From NCBI GenBank assembly GCA_902627745.1, contig CACOKG010000007.1, positions 1 to 32,553 of the forward strand: a stretch of 32,553 nucleotides of DNA. Direction: 5' to 3'. This stretch comes from an uncultured Pelagibacteraceae bacterium. GTDB lineage: Bacteria; Pseudomonadota; Alphaproteobacteria; Pelagibacterales; Pelagibacteraceae. Shown in pieces: positions 24,221 through 32,553 of this stretch. How positions within the stretch are numbered: position 1 is the stretch's first letter; each line of letters starts with the position of its first letter. Under the pieces are notes generated by a model, which worked only from the letters and a program-made list of their open reading frames with translations, was not told the origin of the DNA and did not search any database. The translations under genes were made by a program, and so were the position numbers.

Positions 24221-25902
24221 AATAAGCCTTCTATTTCGCCTTTTTTGTTTAGTTTAATAGAGTCAGCTGCTGGCACTCTTGGCAAGCCTGGCATTGTCAT
24301 GATTGCTCCACAAACCACAACTATGAACTCAGCACCAGACGATAACCTAATTTCTCTTATTGGTAAAGCATGACCAGTTGGTGCACCTTTTAAATTGGGA
24401 TCTGTTGAAAAACTATATTGAGTTTTTGCAACACAAATAGGTAATTCTCCATATCCAGCTTCTTCAAAACTTTTGAGTTGATCTCTAATTCTTGTGTCAG
24501 CTATAACCTCATCAGCTCTATAAATTTCTTTTGCGATTGTCTCAATTTTTTTAAATAGAGGCGTTTTACTTTCGTATAAAAATTTAAAATTAGCCTCATT
24601 TTTTTCACATAACTCAGTCACATGACTTGCCAATTCTTTCGTACCTTCACCTCCATTAGCCCAATGTTTACATAAACTTGCTTTTACCCCAAGCTTTTCA
24701 CAGAAATCAATTAATTCTTTTACCTCTTTATCAGTATCTTTTATGAAATGATTTACAGCTATTGCAACTGGTAATCCAAACTTTTTTACATTTTCAATAT
24801 GTCTTTGAAGATTAATCAATCCTTTTTTCAAAGCATCAACATTTTCATTTTTTAAATCATCTTTTGCAACTCCACCATGCATTTTTAATGCTCTGATAGT
24901 AGCAACAATCACAACGCAACTTGGTTTTAAATTTGATTTTCTACATTTAATATCAAGAAACTTTTCTGCACCAAGATCAGCACCAAAACCAGCTTCAGTC
25001 ACAACATAATCTGCGAGTTTTAATCCAGCTTTAGTTGCAATAACAGAATTACATCCATGAGCGATATTAGCGAATGGTCCACCATGTATTATTGCAGGAT
25101 TGTTTTCTAATGTTTGGGTCACATTAGGTCTTAAAGCTTCTTTTAACAGAACAGTCATAGGACCTTGTGCTTTTAAATCTTTTGCGTAAATAGGTTTTTT
25201 CTCTCTTGTATAAGCTACCGTGATATTCCCTATTCTTTTTTCTAAGTCTTCAAGATTATTTGCAAGACAAAAGATAGCCATAATTTCTGAGGCAACTGTA
25301 ATATCAAAACCATCTTCTCTTGGAAAACCGTTTGCTACACCACCAAGGTTAATGTTAATTGATCTAAGAGCTCTATCATTCATATCCATCACTCTTTTCC
25401 AAACTATTCTTCTTACATCTATGTTGAGTTTATTCCCCCAGTAGATATGATTGTCAATTAATGCTGACAAAAGATTATGAGCAGATGTTATTGCATGAAA
25501 ATCACCAGTAAAATGAAGATTGATTTGTTCCATTGGTACAACTTGAGCATATCCACCACCTGCTGCGCCACCTTTCATTCCAAAAGAGGGACCAAGACTT
25601 GGCTCTCTTAGGCAAACAATAGATTTTTTACCTATTTTATTTAATCCATCATTTAAACCTACTGATGTAGTTGTTTTACCTTCCCCAGCTGGCGTAGGAG
25701 TTATAGCTGTAACTAAGATTAACTTTCCGTCAGGTACATCTTTTAATTTTTCCAGATACTCAAGGTTCACTTTAGCAATATGTCTACCCATCGGACTAAA
25801 TGCTGAGCTTTCATCTGGGACATTTACTTTAGCTAAAATATCCTTAATTGGTTGCATTTTAGCTTCTCTTGCTATTTGGATATCTGATTTTATGTCGCTC
25901 AT
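24217..25902 (-). CDS. fhs: Formate--tetrahydrofolate ligase
   Basis: 561 residues, full length for the family. The ATP-binding [13 protein letters not shown] (about 72-84) and the conserved [36 protein letters not shown] and [11 protein letters not shown] stretches are present. It makes 10-formyl-THF from formate and ATP, and in organisms oxidising methyl groups it can run backwards to yield ATP. Here it is divergent from the sarcosine oxidase/N-methylglutamate dehydrogenase operon, which would produce methylene-THF, so a role in C1 oxidation is well supported by context. Stops of fhs and the amidotransferase overlap by 4 bases. The upstream 123-base gap is shared with soxB. Confidence 0.96.
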   Translation of the reverse strand: MSDIKSDIQIAREAKMQPIKDILAKVNVPDESSAFSPMGRHIAKVNLEYLEKLKDVPDGKLILVTAITPTPAGEGKTTTSVGLNDGLNKIGKKSIVCLREPSLGPSFGMKGGAAGGGYAQVVPMEQINLHFTGDFHAITSAHNLLSALIDNHIYWGNKLNIDVRRIVWKRVMDMNDRALRSININLGGVANGFPREDGFDITVASEIMAIFCLANNLEDLEKRIGNITVAYTREKKPIYAKDLKAQGPMTVLLKEALRPNVTQTLENNPAIIHGGPFANIAHGCNSVIATKAGLKLADYVVTEAGFGADLGAEKFLDIKCRKSNLKPSCVVIVATIRALKMHGGVAKDDLKNENVDALKKGLINLQRHIENVKKFGLPVAIAVNHFIKDTDKEVKELIDFCEKLGVKASLCKHWANGGEGTKELASHVTELCEKNEANFKFLYESKTPLFKKIETIAKEIYRADEVIADTRIRDQLKSFEEAGYGELPICVAKTQYSFSTDPNLKGAPTGHALPIREIRLSSGAEFIVVVCGAIMTMPGLPRVPAADSIKLNKKGEIEGLF

Positions 25903-26025
25903 TAAAACTTGTTAAATATAAAAAACTGGTCGATTAGTATCTCTTTTTAACACCTTTGGAAATATCTAAAAATTATATATAAAAAAAATATGAACTATTT
26001 ATATTCATTATTATAAAAATGGGTT
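25903..26025. promoter_or_regulatory. Shared upstream region of fhs and the sox/mgd operon
   Basis: A 123-base AT-rich gap between divergent starts must hold the promoters of both operons. I see only AT-rich -10-like words (TATATA near 25975-25982, TATATT near 26000) and no reliable -35, riboswitch or operator. Confidence 0.3.
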
Positions 26026-27282
26026 ATGCAAAAATATTCAGTATTTAGTTTAATAAAAAATGCCCTTTCTAATCACGAGAATTGGGATTTAGCTTGGAAA
26101 GACCCCACACCTAAAAAAGAGTATGATGTAGTGATTATTGGTGGTGGAGGCCATGGTCTAGCAACAGCATATTATTTGGCGAAAGAGCACAACATAACCA
26201 ATGTGGCTATCATAGAAAAAGGTTGGATTGGTGGAGGCAACGTTGGACGTAATACTACGATTATTAGATCAAATTATATGTATGATGAAAATGCGTTATT
26301 TAGTGAATTCGGAATGAATCTATGGAGAAAGATGAGTCAAGATTTAAACTACAACGTGATGTTTTCTCCAAGAGGAATTATTAACTTAGCTCACTCTGAT
26401 GCTCAAATGAATGTTTATGCCAGAAGAGGTAATTCTATGCGTTTAAATGGTATAGATGCGGTTCTTTTAAATAGAGAACAAGTAAAGGAAATTATTCCAA
26501 TGGCTGATTTTTCTGAAAATGTTAGATTTCCAATCTTTGGTGGATTAATGCAGCCTAGCGCAGGTACGGCTAGACATGATGCGGTAGCGTGGGGTTATGC
26601 GCGTCAGGCAGACTCAATGGGTGTAGATATAATTCAAAATTGTGAAGTAATTGGTTTTGATATCTCTGCAGGTAAAATTAAAGGGATTAGGACTTCAAGA
26701 GGAGAAATTAAAGCTAAAAAAATCGGACTATGTGTTGCAGGTAGTACTAATATTTTAGCTGAAAAATTAAATATGACTTTGCCAATTGAAACACATTTAT
26801 TACAAGCTTGTGTATCGGAACCAGTAAAACCAGTTTTAGATAATGTAGTTACTTTTGGTGCTGGACATTTTTATATAAGTCAATCAGACAAAGGTGAAAT
26901 GGTTATGGGAGGTGATTTAGATGGTTATAATAGTTACGCCCAACGAGGTAATCTACCAACACTACAGCACGTGCTTACAGAAGGTATTGCGATGATGCCA
27001 TTTTTAAGTAAATTAAAAATGTTAAGAACATGGGGTGGTATAATGGATATGTCCATGGATGGCTCACCAATTATTGATAAAACACACATTCAAGGCTTGT
27101 ATTTAAATTGTGGATGGTGTTACGGAGGATTTAAAGCTACACCTGCATCTGGTTGGACTTTTGCTCATACAATTGCACAGGATAGAGTTCATGAATTAAA
27201 TGCTGGATATAGTTTAAATAGATTTAATACAGGTCATTTGCTAGACGAAAAAGGGCTTGGAACAAAAACTTGGATTTCATAA
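26026..27282 (+). CDS. soxB: Heterotetrameric sarcosine oxidase beta-type subunit (or N-methylglutamate dehydrogenase MgdA)
   Basis: 418 residues. Dinucleotide motif VVIIGGGGHGLATAYY (35-50), then GGGNVGRNTTIIRSNY, and SAGTARHDAVAWGY with H184, the position of the covalent FMN histidine in heterotetrameric sarcosine oxidase. C-terminal GGWCYGGFKATPASGW-like flavin site (NCGWCYGGFKATPASG) is present. It oxidises the N-methyl group of an N-methyl amino acid. Sarcosine is the classic substrate; the homologous N-methylglutamate dehydrogenase has the same four subunits, and gmaS-mgsABC in this window make that substrate likely. The stop directly touches the next start. Substrate choice cannot be settled by sequence alone. 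Confidence 0.9.
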   Translation: MQKYSVFSLIKNALSNHENWDLAWKDPTPKKEYDVVIIGGGGHGLATAYYLAKEHNITNVAIIEKGWIGGGNVGRNTTIIRSNYMYDENALFSEFGMNLWRKMSQDLNYNVMFSPRGIINLAHSDAQMNVYARRGNSMRLNGIDAVLLNREQVKEIIPMADFSENVRFPIFGGLMQPSAGTARHDAVAWGYARQADSMGVDIIQNCEVIGFDISAGKIKGIRTSRGEIKAKKIGLCVAGSTNILAEKLNMTLPIETHLLQACVSEPVKPVLDNVVTFGAGHFYISQSDKGEMVMGGDLDGYNSYAQRGNLPTLQHVLTEGIAMMPFLSKLKMLRTWGGIMDMSMDGSPIIDKTHIQGLYLNCGWCYGGFKATPASGWTFAHTIAQDRVHELNAGYSLNRFNTGHLLDEKGLGTKTWIS

Positions 27283-27552
27283 ATGCTTCATATCAAGTGT
27301 CCACATTGTGGAATGAGATCACAAAATGAATTTTCCTATGGGGGAGATGCTAGTGTTAAAAGACCCGAACTAGGAAAAGATATATCAGATCAAGATTGGA
27401 ATAATTTTGTTTACAACAGAAAAAGCTTGAGAGGAAAACATTGGGAGCTATGGCAACATTTGGCTGGATGTCGACAATGGATTAAAGTTGAGAGAGATAC
27501 CGGCTCTCATGAAATCTTCAAAACTTTAAAAGCTGAAGAAGAAATTTCATAA
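27283..27552 (+). CDS. soxD: Sarcosine oxidase delta-type subunit (or MgdB), zinc protein
   Basis: 89 residues. Zinc ligands C6, C9, H59 and C63 (KCPHCG and WQHLAGCRQW) fall at exactly the positions known in heterotetrameric sarcosine oxidase delta. It has no enzymatic activity of its own and is needed for complex assembly. It abuts soxB with no gap and overlaps soxA by one base (TAATG), giving coupled translation of the complex. Confidence 0.92.
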   Translation: MLHIKCPHCGMRSQNEFSYGGDASVKRPELGKDISDQDWNNFVYNRKSLRGKHWELWQHLAGCRQWIKVERDTGSHEIFKTLKAEEEIS

Positions 27553-30548
27553 TGACACAAAGTTTTCGATTAAAGGATATTGGATTAATTAACAGAAATA
27601 AAAAACTTTCATTTAAATTTAATGGCAAAAAATATTATGGCTATGAGGGTGATAGTCTTGCTTCAGCACTGATTGCAAATGGTGTTCATTTAATTGGAAG
27701 AAGTTTTAAATATCATAGACCTAGAGGTTTTTTTGGAGCAGGAGTTGATGAACCTTACGCAATAGTTCAATTGTACAGAAATGGAGAGACTGAACCCAAT
27801 ATTAAAGCAACTGAACAAGAGCTTTTTGACGGGTTGGAAGCAACAAGTGTTAATTGTTGGCCAAGTGTAAATTTTGATATTGGAGCAATAAATAATTTTT
27901 TAAGAATATTTCTTCCAGCAGGATTTTATTACAAGACTTTTATGTGGCCAAAAAGTTTTTGGTTTAAAATTTATGAGCCATTTATCAGAAAAGCAGCAGG
28001 ACTAGGAACAGTATCGATAAAACATGACAAAGAAAGATATGAGCATAAATATGAATACTGCGACTTATTAATTGCAGGTTCTGGTCCCTCAGGTTTGGCC
28101 AGTGCTTATGCTGCGGCAAAAAATGGAGCAAGGGTGATTTTAGCAGAGGACAAATCAAGATTTGGTGGAACTTTATTAACTAGTGAAGTGAATATAGGAA
28201 ATAAATCAGGTAAGGAGTGGGCAGATGGTATTATTTCTGAACTGAAAGAAATGCCAAATGTGACAGTAAAAAATAGATCTCAAGTTTTTGGTTATTATGA
28301 TCACAACATGTTAGTGATGTCTGAGAGAGTTAGTGACCATTTACCTAAGACAAAAGATTTTCATCCTAAGCAAAGACTTTGGTACATAAGAGCTAAAGAA
28401 GTATTAATTTCATCAGGGTCAATTGAAAGACCTATTGTATTTGGAAACAATGATACACCAGGAGTAATGCTTTCATCGGCTGCAAAAGAATATATGAAAG
28501 TTTATGGTGTTTTAGTTGGAAAAAACCCACTTATATTTACTAATAATGACAGCGGTTATGAGACAGCTATTGAATTTAAAAAGAATGGTATTGATCCATT
28601 AATTTTAGACACCAGAAGTAATCCGAAATCTGAAATTATTAATGAAGCGCAGGATTTAGATATTAAAATAAAATATTCGTATGTAGTTGTGGCGGCTCAA
28701 GGATATAAGAAAGTAAAATCAGCAGATATCGCGAAAATTTCAGATGATAAAGAGCAACTTGGAAATATTGAGAATGTAAAATGTGATTGTATTTGTGTCT
28801 CTGGATATTGGACGCCCACAATACATTTGGCTTCACAATCAGGGAATAAAACAAAATTTAATGAGGAGATTGATGCCTTTGTCCCAGGAAAATCAAAACA
28901 AAATGAAAAAACGCTTGGTGCTGCAAATGGTATTTATACGTTAGAAGAAACTTTAAAAGATTCATTTAAAATTGGAAGTGAGGTATCAAAAAAAATTACC
29001 AATAATGAAAATAAAGTTTCCTTTCCTAATGTTGTAGAAAAAAAATCGTCTATTCATGATAAGTTTTGGTGTGTACCACTGCCCAAGGGAAAAAATTATA
29101 AAAGATTTTTAGATTTTCAAAATGATGTAGCGGTTTCTGACATTGAGATAGCTTTAAGAGAAGGTTATAGATCAATTGAACATGTTAAAAGATATACTAC
29201 TCTTGGGATGGCAACTGACCAAGGTAAAACAAGTAATTTAAATGGATTACAATTAGTATCAAAAATAGAAAATAAAGTTGTACCAGCAGTAGGGCATACT
29301 ACTTTTAGACCACCATATACACCTGTTTCAATTGGTGCAATAGTTGGTAGAGAAGTTGGCAAACATTCAAAACCTACCAGAAAGTCTCCAATGCACTCAT
29401 GGCATGAAAAAAATAATGCGGTATTTGTTGATGCTGGAGTTTGGTTAAGACCAAGATATTACAAACGTGGAAATGAAGATTTATTTGAGGCATCAAAAAG
29501 AGAAGCAAAAAATGTGAGAACAAATGTTGGAGTTTGTGATGTTACTACATTAGGTAAGATAGATATTAAAGGACCAGATGCAGCAGAATTATTAAATAGA
29601 GTTTATACTAATGCCTGGTTAAAATTACCAGTTGGTAAAGCTCGATATGGTGTGATGTTAAGAGAAGATGGCATTGTTATGGATGATGGAACAACAACAA
29701 GAATATCAGAAAATCATTACCATATGACAACAACAACTGCACAAGCTGCAAATGTTCTCTCACATTTAGAATATTATTTGCAATTAGTTTGGCCAGAGTT
29801 AAATGTTAACGTAGTTTCTAGCACTGAACAATGGGCTGGAGCCGCAATAGCTGGTCCTAAATCTAGAAATTTATTGCAAAAATTATTCCCAAATTCTGAT
29901 GTGTCAAATGAAGGACTTCCTTTTATGGGTTATATGGAAGGAGATTTATTTGGAGTCAAAGCAAGAATTTTTAGAATTTCATTTTCAGGTGAACTCGCCT
30001 ACGAGGTTAATGTTGAGTCTAATAATGGTAATTTCATGTGGGAGAAAATTATAGAAGTTGGTGAACAATTTGAGATACAACCTTATGGAACAGAAGCTTT
30101 ATCAACACTTAGAATTGAAATGGGCCATGTAGCTGGTTCAGAACTTGATGGTAGAACAATACCTTATGATAACTCCTTGGAGGGATTATTAAGTAAGAAA
30201 AAAGATTTTATTGGAAAAAGATCTTTAATTAGAGAAGCCTTCACGGCCGAAGACAGACAAAAAGTTGTTGGTGTTGTTCCACTAGATAAAAAAACAAGCA
30301 TACCAGAAGGTTCTCACTTAGTTAAGGATTCAAAAGCACCGTCACCTAATCCTAAATTAGGTTATATTTCAGCTTCATGCTGGAGTGTCGAGTATGATAA
30401 TCCATTTTCTCTAGCTATTTTAAAGGATGGAAAAAATATGATAGGAGAAAAATTATTTGTAATGTCTCCACTTAAAAACAAAATAATACCAGTTGAAATA
30501 GTCTCCTCACATTATGTTGATCCAAAAGGTGAAAGAGTGAGATCATGA
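27552..30548 (+). CDS. soxA: Sarcosine oxidase alpha-type subunit (or MgdC)
   Basis: 998 residues, full length. N-terminal ferredoxin-like domain without iron-sulfur cysteines (about 15-105, [31 protein letters not shown]). Dinucleotide-binding GSGPSG at 176-181 lies in [19 protein letters not shown], and a second FAD/NAD segment contains [21 protein letters not shown] GcvT-type folate domain fills the C-terminus from about residue 605 ([43 protein letters not shown]). The folate domain accepts the methyl carbon as methylene-THF. The gene overlaps soxG by 4 bases (ATGA). Confidence 0.93.
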   Translation: MTQSFRLKDIGLINRNKKLSFKFNGKKYYGYEGDSLASALIANGVHLIGRSFKYHRPRGFFGAGVDEPYAIVQLYRNGETEPNIKATEQELFDGLEATSVNCWPSVNFDIGAINNFLRIFLPAGFYYKTFMWPKSFWFKIYEPFIRKAAGLGTVSIKHDKERYEHKYEYCDLLIAGSGPSGLASAYAAAKNGARVILAEDKSRFGGTLLTSEVNIGNKSGKEWADGIISELKEMPNVTVKNRSQVFGYYDHNMLVMSERVSDHLPKTKDFHPKQRLWYIRAKEVLISSGSIERPIVFGNNDTPGVMLSSAAKEYMKVYGVLVGKNPLIFTNNDSGYETAIEFKKNGIDPLILDTRSNPKSEIINEAQDLDIKIKYSYVVVAAQGYKKVKSADIAKISDDKEQLGNIENVKCDCICVSGYWTPTIHLASQSGNKTKFNEEIDAFVPGKSKQNEKTLGAANGIYTLEETLKDSFKIGSEVSKKITNNENKVSFPNVVEKKSSIHDKFWCVPLPKGKNYKRFLDFQNDVAVSDIEIALREGYRSIEHVKRYTTLGMATDQGKTSNLNGLQLVSKIENKVVPAVGHTTFRPPYTPVSIGAIVGREVGKHSKPTRKSPMHSWHEKNNAVFVDAGVWLRPRYYKRGNEDLFEASKREAKNVRTNVGVCDVTTLGKIDIKGPDAAELLNRVYTNAWLKLPVGKARYGVMLREDGIVMDDGTTTRISENHYHMTTTTAQAANVLSHLEYYLQLVWPELNVNVVSSTEQWAGAAIAGPKSRNLLQKLFPNSDVSNEGLPFMGYMEGDLFGVKARIFRISFSGELAYEVNVESNNGNFMWEKIIEVGEQFEIQPYGTEALSTLRIEMGHVAGSELDGRTIPYDNSLEGLLSKKKDFIGKRSLIREAFTAEDRQKVVGVVPLDKKTSIPEGSHLVKDSKAPSPNPKLGYISASCWSVEYDNPFSLAILKDGKNMIGEKLFVMSPLKNKIIPVEIVSSHYVDPKGERVRS

Positions 30549-31132
30549 GTTCAATATCAGCATTATCCAATGTCCATTCCATGGGTCATTTTGGTGACCA
30601 TGCCAACAAAAATGAAAATGAACTTTTGAAAATTTCTGAGTTAAAAAATTTATCAATTGTTCAAATAGTTCAATATAAAAATTCAAAGATAAATTTGGAA
30701 AGTATCGATATAAATGAACTTAAACTAAAAAATGATCCATTAAATGTAGTGAATAATAATGATACAAGAATTTTATGGAGTGGTCCTAAAAATTGGCTTT
30801 TGGTGTCAGAAAAAAAAGAGATTGTTAAGGATATTTGTTCAATATTTAAAGACACAGATTTTGCAGTTACAGATTTATCACATTCAAGAGCAGTGATTGA
30901 AATTGAAGGCCGAGATGTAAAAGAAGTATTAAAAAAAGGCTGTCCCTTTAATTTTAATGATTTAAAGAAAAATAATTCAATTAATTCCTCATTTCACAAC
31001 ATAGCATTTACAGTAGACATGATAGATACAAATCCAGACAAAATAAGATTGTTTGCGCTAAGGAGTTTTGGTGAGTCTCTTTATCATTCAATTACTGATG
31101 CATCTTTAGAGTTTGGCTTTATAGCAAGATAA
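30545..31132 (+). CDS. soxG: Sarcosine oxidase gamma-type subunit (or MgdD)
   Basis: 195 residues with the gamma-subunit pattern: [41 protein letters not shown], and [22 protein letters not shown] at the end. It resembles a small GcvT-fold domain and is a structural subunit. It is the last gene of the B-D-A-G operon, with its start overlapping soxA by 4 bases, and ends 4 bases from the convergent EamA transporter gene. Confidence 0.9.
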   Translation: MSSISALSNVHSMGHFGDHANKNENELLKISELKNLSIVQIVQYKNSKINLESIDINELKLKNDPLNVVNNNDTRILWSGPKNWLLVSEKKEIVKDICSIFKDTDFAVTDLSHSRAVIEIEGRDVKEVLKKGCPFNFNDLKKNNSINSSFHNIAFTVDMIDTNPDKIRLFALRSFGESLYHSITDASLEFGFIAR

Positions 31133-31136
31133 TAAT

Positions 31137-31985
31137 TTAGTCTCTTGTCGCTATGTAAACTCCTATAGTAGTAATAACAAAACCTAAAATATCCAAACTG
31201 GTTAAATTTTCCCCTAAAAAAAACCAAGCCATAAAAGCTGATGTGGCAGGAATAAGAAAAAATATTGAAACAGTTTTACTCGCTGAATTTTTTTTTATTA
31301 AAAGCATTAAGATTGTAAAAGCACCAAAAGATACCAGAAAAATTTGATGGCTCATTGCTATTAAAAATGTTTGATTAAAATTAATATATGGCTCAACAAA
31401 TAATATTATGATTGTGATGTGAAATAAACATCCACCAACTGCTTGATAAAAATTACTTACAGATAAAGGTAGATTGTGACTAAGTTTTTTTTGCCAAATT
31501 GTAGAAATTGTTATTGAAATTAAAGCTATTATAGTTGCGATCAATCCTAAAAGTGGTATGCCAGACCCTACGTCAAAACCCAAAACCAATGTTGCACCTA
31601 AAAATCCTAACAAACCTCCAATCCATTGTTTTAAAGTTACTTTTTCATTTAATATAGGTCCGCTGAGTAAATTTGTTAAGACTGGTTGAAGGGTTACGAT
31701 TAAAGCAGCAATACCAGTCGGCATTCCTATTGAAATTGAGTAAAAAACACCTCCTAAATATAGTCCATGAAAAAGAACACCACTTAACATTGATTCTATT
31801 AAATGTTTTTTTTGGATTAAGATTGATTGTTTTAAATAAATTGAAAATAGCAAAAAACCTACAGCTACAAAAAAAAATCTAAAAGCTAAGGCAGCAAATG
31901 GATCACTATTATCAATGATTGGTTTGGTAGTAATAAATGCAGATGACCAAAGAATGATAAAAATAAAAGGAAAAATTTTGATCAT
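31137..31985 (-). CDS. EamA/DMT-superfamily membrane transporter
   Basis: 282 residues, about ten hydrophobic spans, two EamA-type halves. The start MIKIFPFIFIILWSSAFI and FAALAFRFFFVAVGFLLFSIYL are typical for DMT permeases, as are IGMPTGIAALIVTLQPVLTNLLSG and LGEKVTL-like LNEKVTLKQWIGGLLGFLGATLVL. A second half ends FFLGENLTSLDILGFVITTIGVYIA. Such proteins export or import small metabolites, often amino acids or amines. Substrate is unknown, and a role in the methylamine pathway cannot be claimed. Convergent with soxG. Confidence 0.88.
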   Translation of the reverse strand: MIKIFPFIFIILWSSAFITTKPIIDNSDPFAALAFRFFFVAVGFLLFSIYLKQSILIQKKHLIESMLSGVLFHGLYLGGVFYSISIGMPTGIAALIVTLQPVLTNLLSGPILNEKVTLKQWIGGLLGFLGATLVLGFDVGSGIPLLGLIATIIALISITISTIWQKKLSHNLPLSVSNFYQAVGGCLFHITIIILFVEPYINFNQTFLIAMSHQIFLVSFGAFTILMLLIKKNSASKTVSIFFLIPATSAFMAWFFLGENLTSLDILGFVITTIGVYIATRD

Positions 31986-32098
31986 GTTAAAAAATGCAGT
32001 AAAATGTAATGAATTACCACAATATTATACAAAAAATAAAACTTATTTTGGACAATTTATTAATTGTAGCTCCTAGCCTTATCAAATAACTTAACTAT

Positions 32099-32488
32099 GT
32101 GATTTTAAAATTTTTTAGAATTAGTTTATACCTATCTTTATTTTTATTTCTGACAGGTTTTGTTCATTTACCAGCTGTTGTGGGTCCTGTAATTACAGTT
32201 GCTACATCAGGAAATTTGGCTAAAGCCACTGCTCAATTGGTTTTCGACTATCAATTTAAAAAAAAAACAGGCAAAAGTTCCTTTAGCTATATTACACAGG
32301 AGGTATCAAAAAATAATAAAGAAAATCAAATTAATGAAGATTTTAAAAATTTGATTGAAAATAGAGTAAAAATAGTTCACCAAAAATTAAATGATCAAAA
32401 CAAACTGGATAAAGAATTTAAGCTTTTAGTTGAAAAAAGAGTTAAATTAACTCACAAGAGGCTAATTCAGCAAAAAATTAGTCAGTAA
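32099..32488 (+). CDS. Small exported or membrane-anchored protein (129 aa), unrecognised
   Basis: 129 residues starting at a GTG (no in-frame ATG upstream before a stop at 32087-32089, and none downstream). The first 45 residues are strongly hydrophobic (MILKFFRISLYLSLFLFLTG, then VVGPVITVATSG), fitting a signal anchor. The rest is Lys-rich and helical, with two similar repeats about 30 residues apart: LIENRVKIVHQKL and LVEKRVKLTHKRL, likely a coiled coil. No known family. Low certainty on the exact start. Confidence 0.65.
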   Translation: MILKFFRISLYLSLFLFLTGFVHLPAVVGPVITVATSGNLAKATAQLVFDYQFKKKTGKSSFSYITQEVSKNNKENQINEDFKNLIENRVKIVHQKLNDQNKLDKEFKLLVEKRVKLTHKRLIQQKISQ

Positions 32489-32553
32489 GATTTAAAATAA
32501 TTAATTTTTTTTGGTTAGTTTCTTTACACCACAATTCATAACTTTCACACATT
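32478..32553 (-). CDS. Possible C-terminal end of a gene entering from the right edge
   Basis: The minus strand has an open frame from the right edge to a TAA at 32478-32480, giving MCESYELWCKETNQKKLIILNL-like residues. Convergent end overlap of 11 bases with the preceding gene would suit this compact genome. Only about 25 codons are visible, so it may be chance. Confidence 0.3.
   Translation of the reverse strand, partial: MCESYELWCKETNQKKLIILNLTD

Noticed and set aside
25920-25945. The stretch CTGGTCGATTAGTATCTC upstream of fhs resembles the reverse complement of the 3' end of 23S rRNA.
   Set aside because: Only about 18 bases, no flanking rRNA similarity that I can see, and rRNA ends in AT-rich genomes share such words by chance.
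25903-26025. A glycine or other riboswitch ahead of the sox operon.
   Set aside because: The gap is too short and AT-rich to fold a conserved aptamer, and no known core motif is visible.
1-32553. CRISPR arrays, insertion sequences, prophage or integration sites.
   Set aside because: No spaced direct repeats, transposase or integrase motifs, and base composition stays even; the paralogous triplets look like old duplications, not recent insertions.

Overview
The window is a gene-dense, strongly AT-rich piece of a marine alphaproteobacterium. Gene content, the extreme compactness (no gap above about 130 bases, many 1-4 base gene overlaps, convergent genes sharing stop-codon bases) and the Lys/Asn/Ile-rich proteins point to the SAR11 clade (Candidatus Pelagibacter or a close relative). 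This is inference from the sequence; no database was searched. I see no rRNA, tRNA, CRISPR array, transposase or integrase.

Theme: methylated-amine and one-carbon catabolism. Left part (1-14107, all minus strand), read in the direction of transcription: tdm (TMAO demethylase), a small winged-helix-like protein, an FAD oxidoreductase of the DAO family, gmaS (gamma-glutamylmethylamide synthetase), mgsA-mgsB-mgsC (three-subunit N-methylglutamate synthase, glutamate-synthase-like), an unrecognised 136-residue protein, an Amt ammonium/methylammonium channel, two small membrane proteins separated by a strong hairpin terminator, and a second glutamate-synthase-like triplet glxB-glxC-glxD that runs off the left edge.

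Middle part (14204-21233): a TMAO/betaine-type ABC transporter. The binding protein tmoX is divergent from tdm. The ATPase tmoW and fused permease tmoV follow only after three unrelated small secreted or membrane genes. Convergent to tmoV is tmm, trimethylamine monooxygenase.

Right part (21313-32553): a GpsA-like dehydrogenase, an iron-containing alcohol dehydrogenase and a class I glutamine amidotransferase in one tight plus-strand operon; then formate-THF ligase fhs (minus), divergent from a four-subunit sarcosine oxidase / N-methylglutamate dehydrogenase operon (B-D-A-G order). An EamA-type transporter and a small exported protein close the window.

How it fits together: TMA is oxidised to TMAO (Tmm) or TMAO is imported (TmoXWV). 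Tdm splits TMAO to dimethylamine and formaldehyde. Monomethylamine is captured by GmaS and Mgs into N-methylglutamate. The SoxBDAG/MgdABCD-type enzyme can then release the methyl group onto tetrahydrofolate, and Fhs can run in reverse to gain ATP from 10-formyl-THF. The dimethylamine-to-methylamine step (dmmDABC) is not encoded here. The least explained parts are the GlxD-type subunit that has lost the glutamate-synthase iron-sulfur cysteines, the DAO oxidoreductase, the 136-residue protein, the small Amt-linked membrane proteins and the three-gene insert in the tmo operon.
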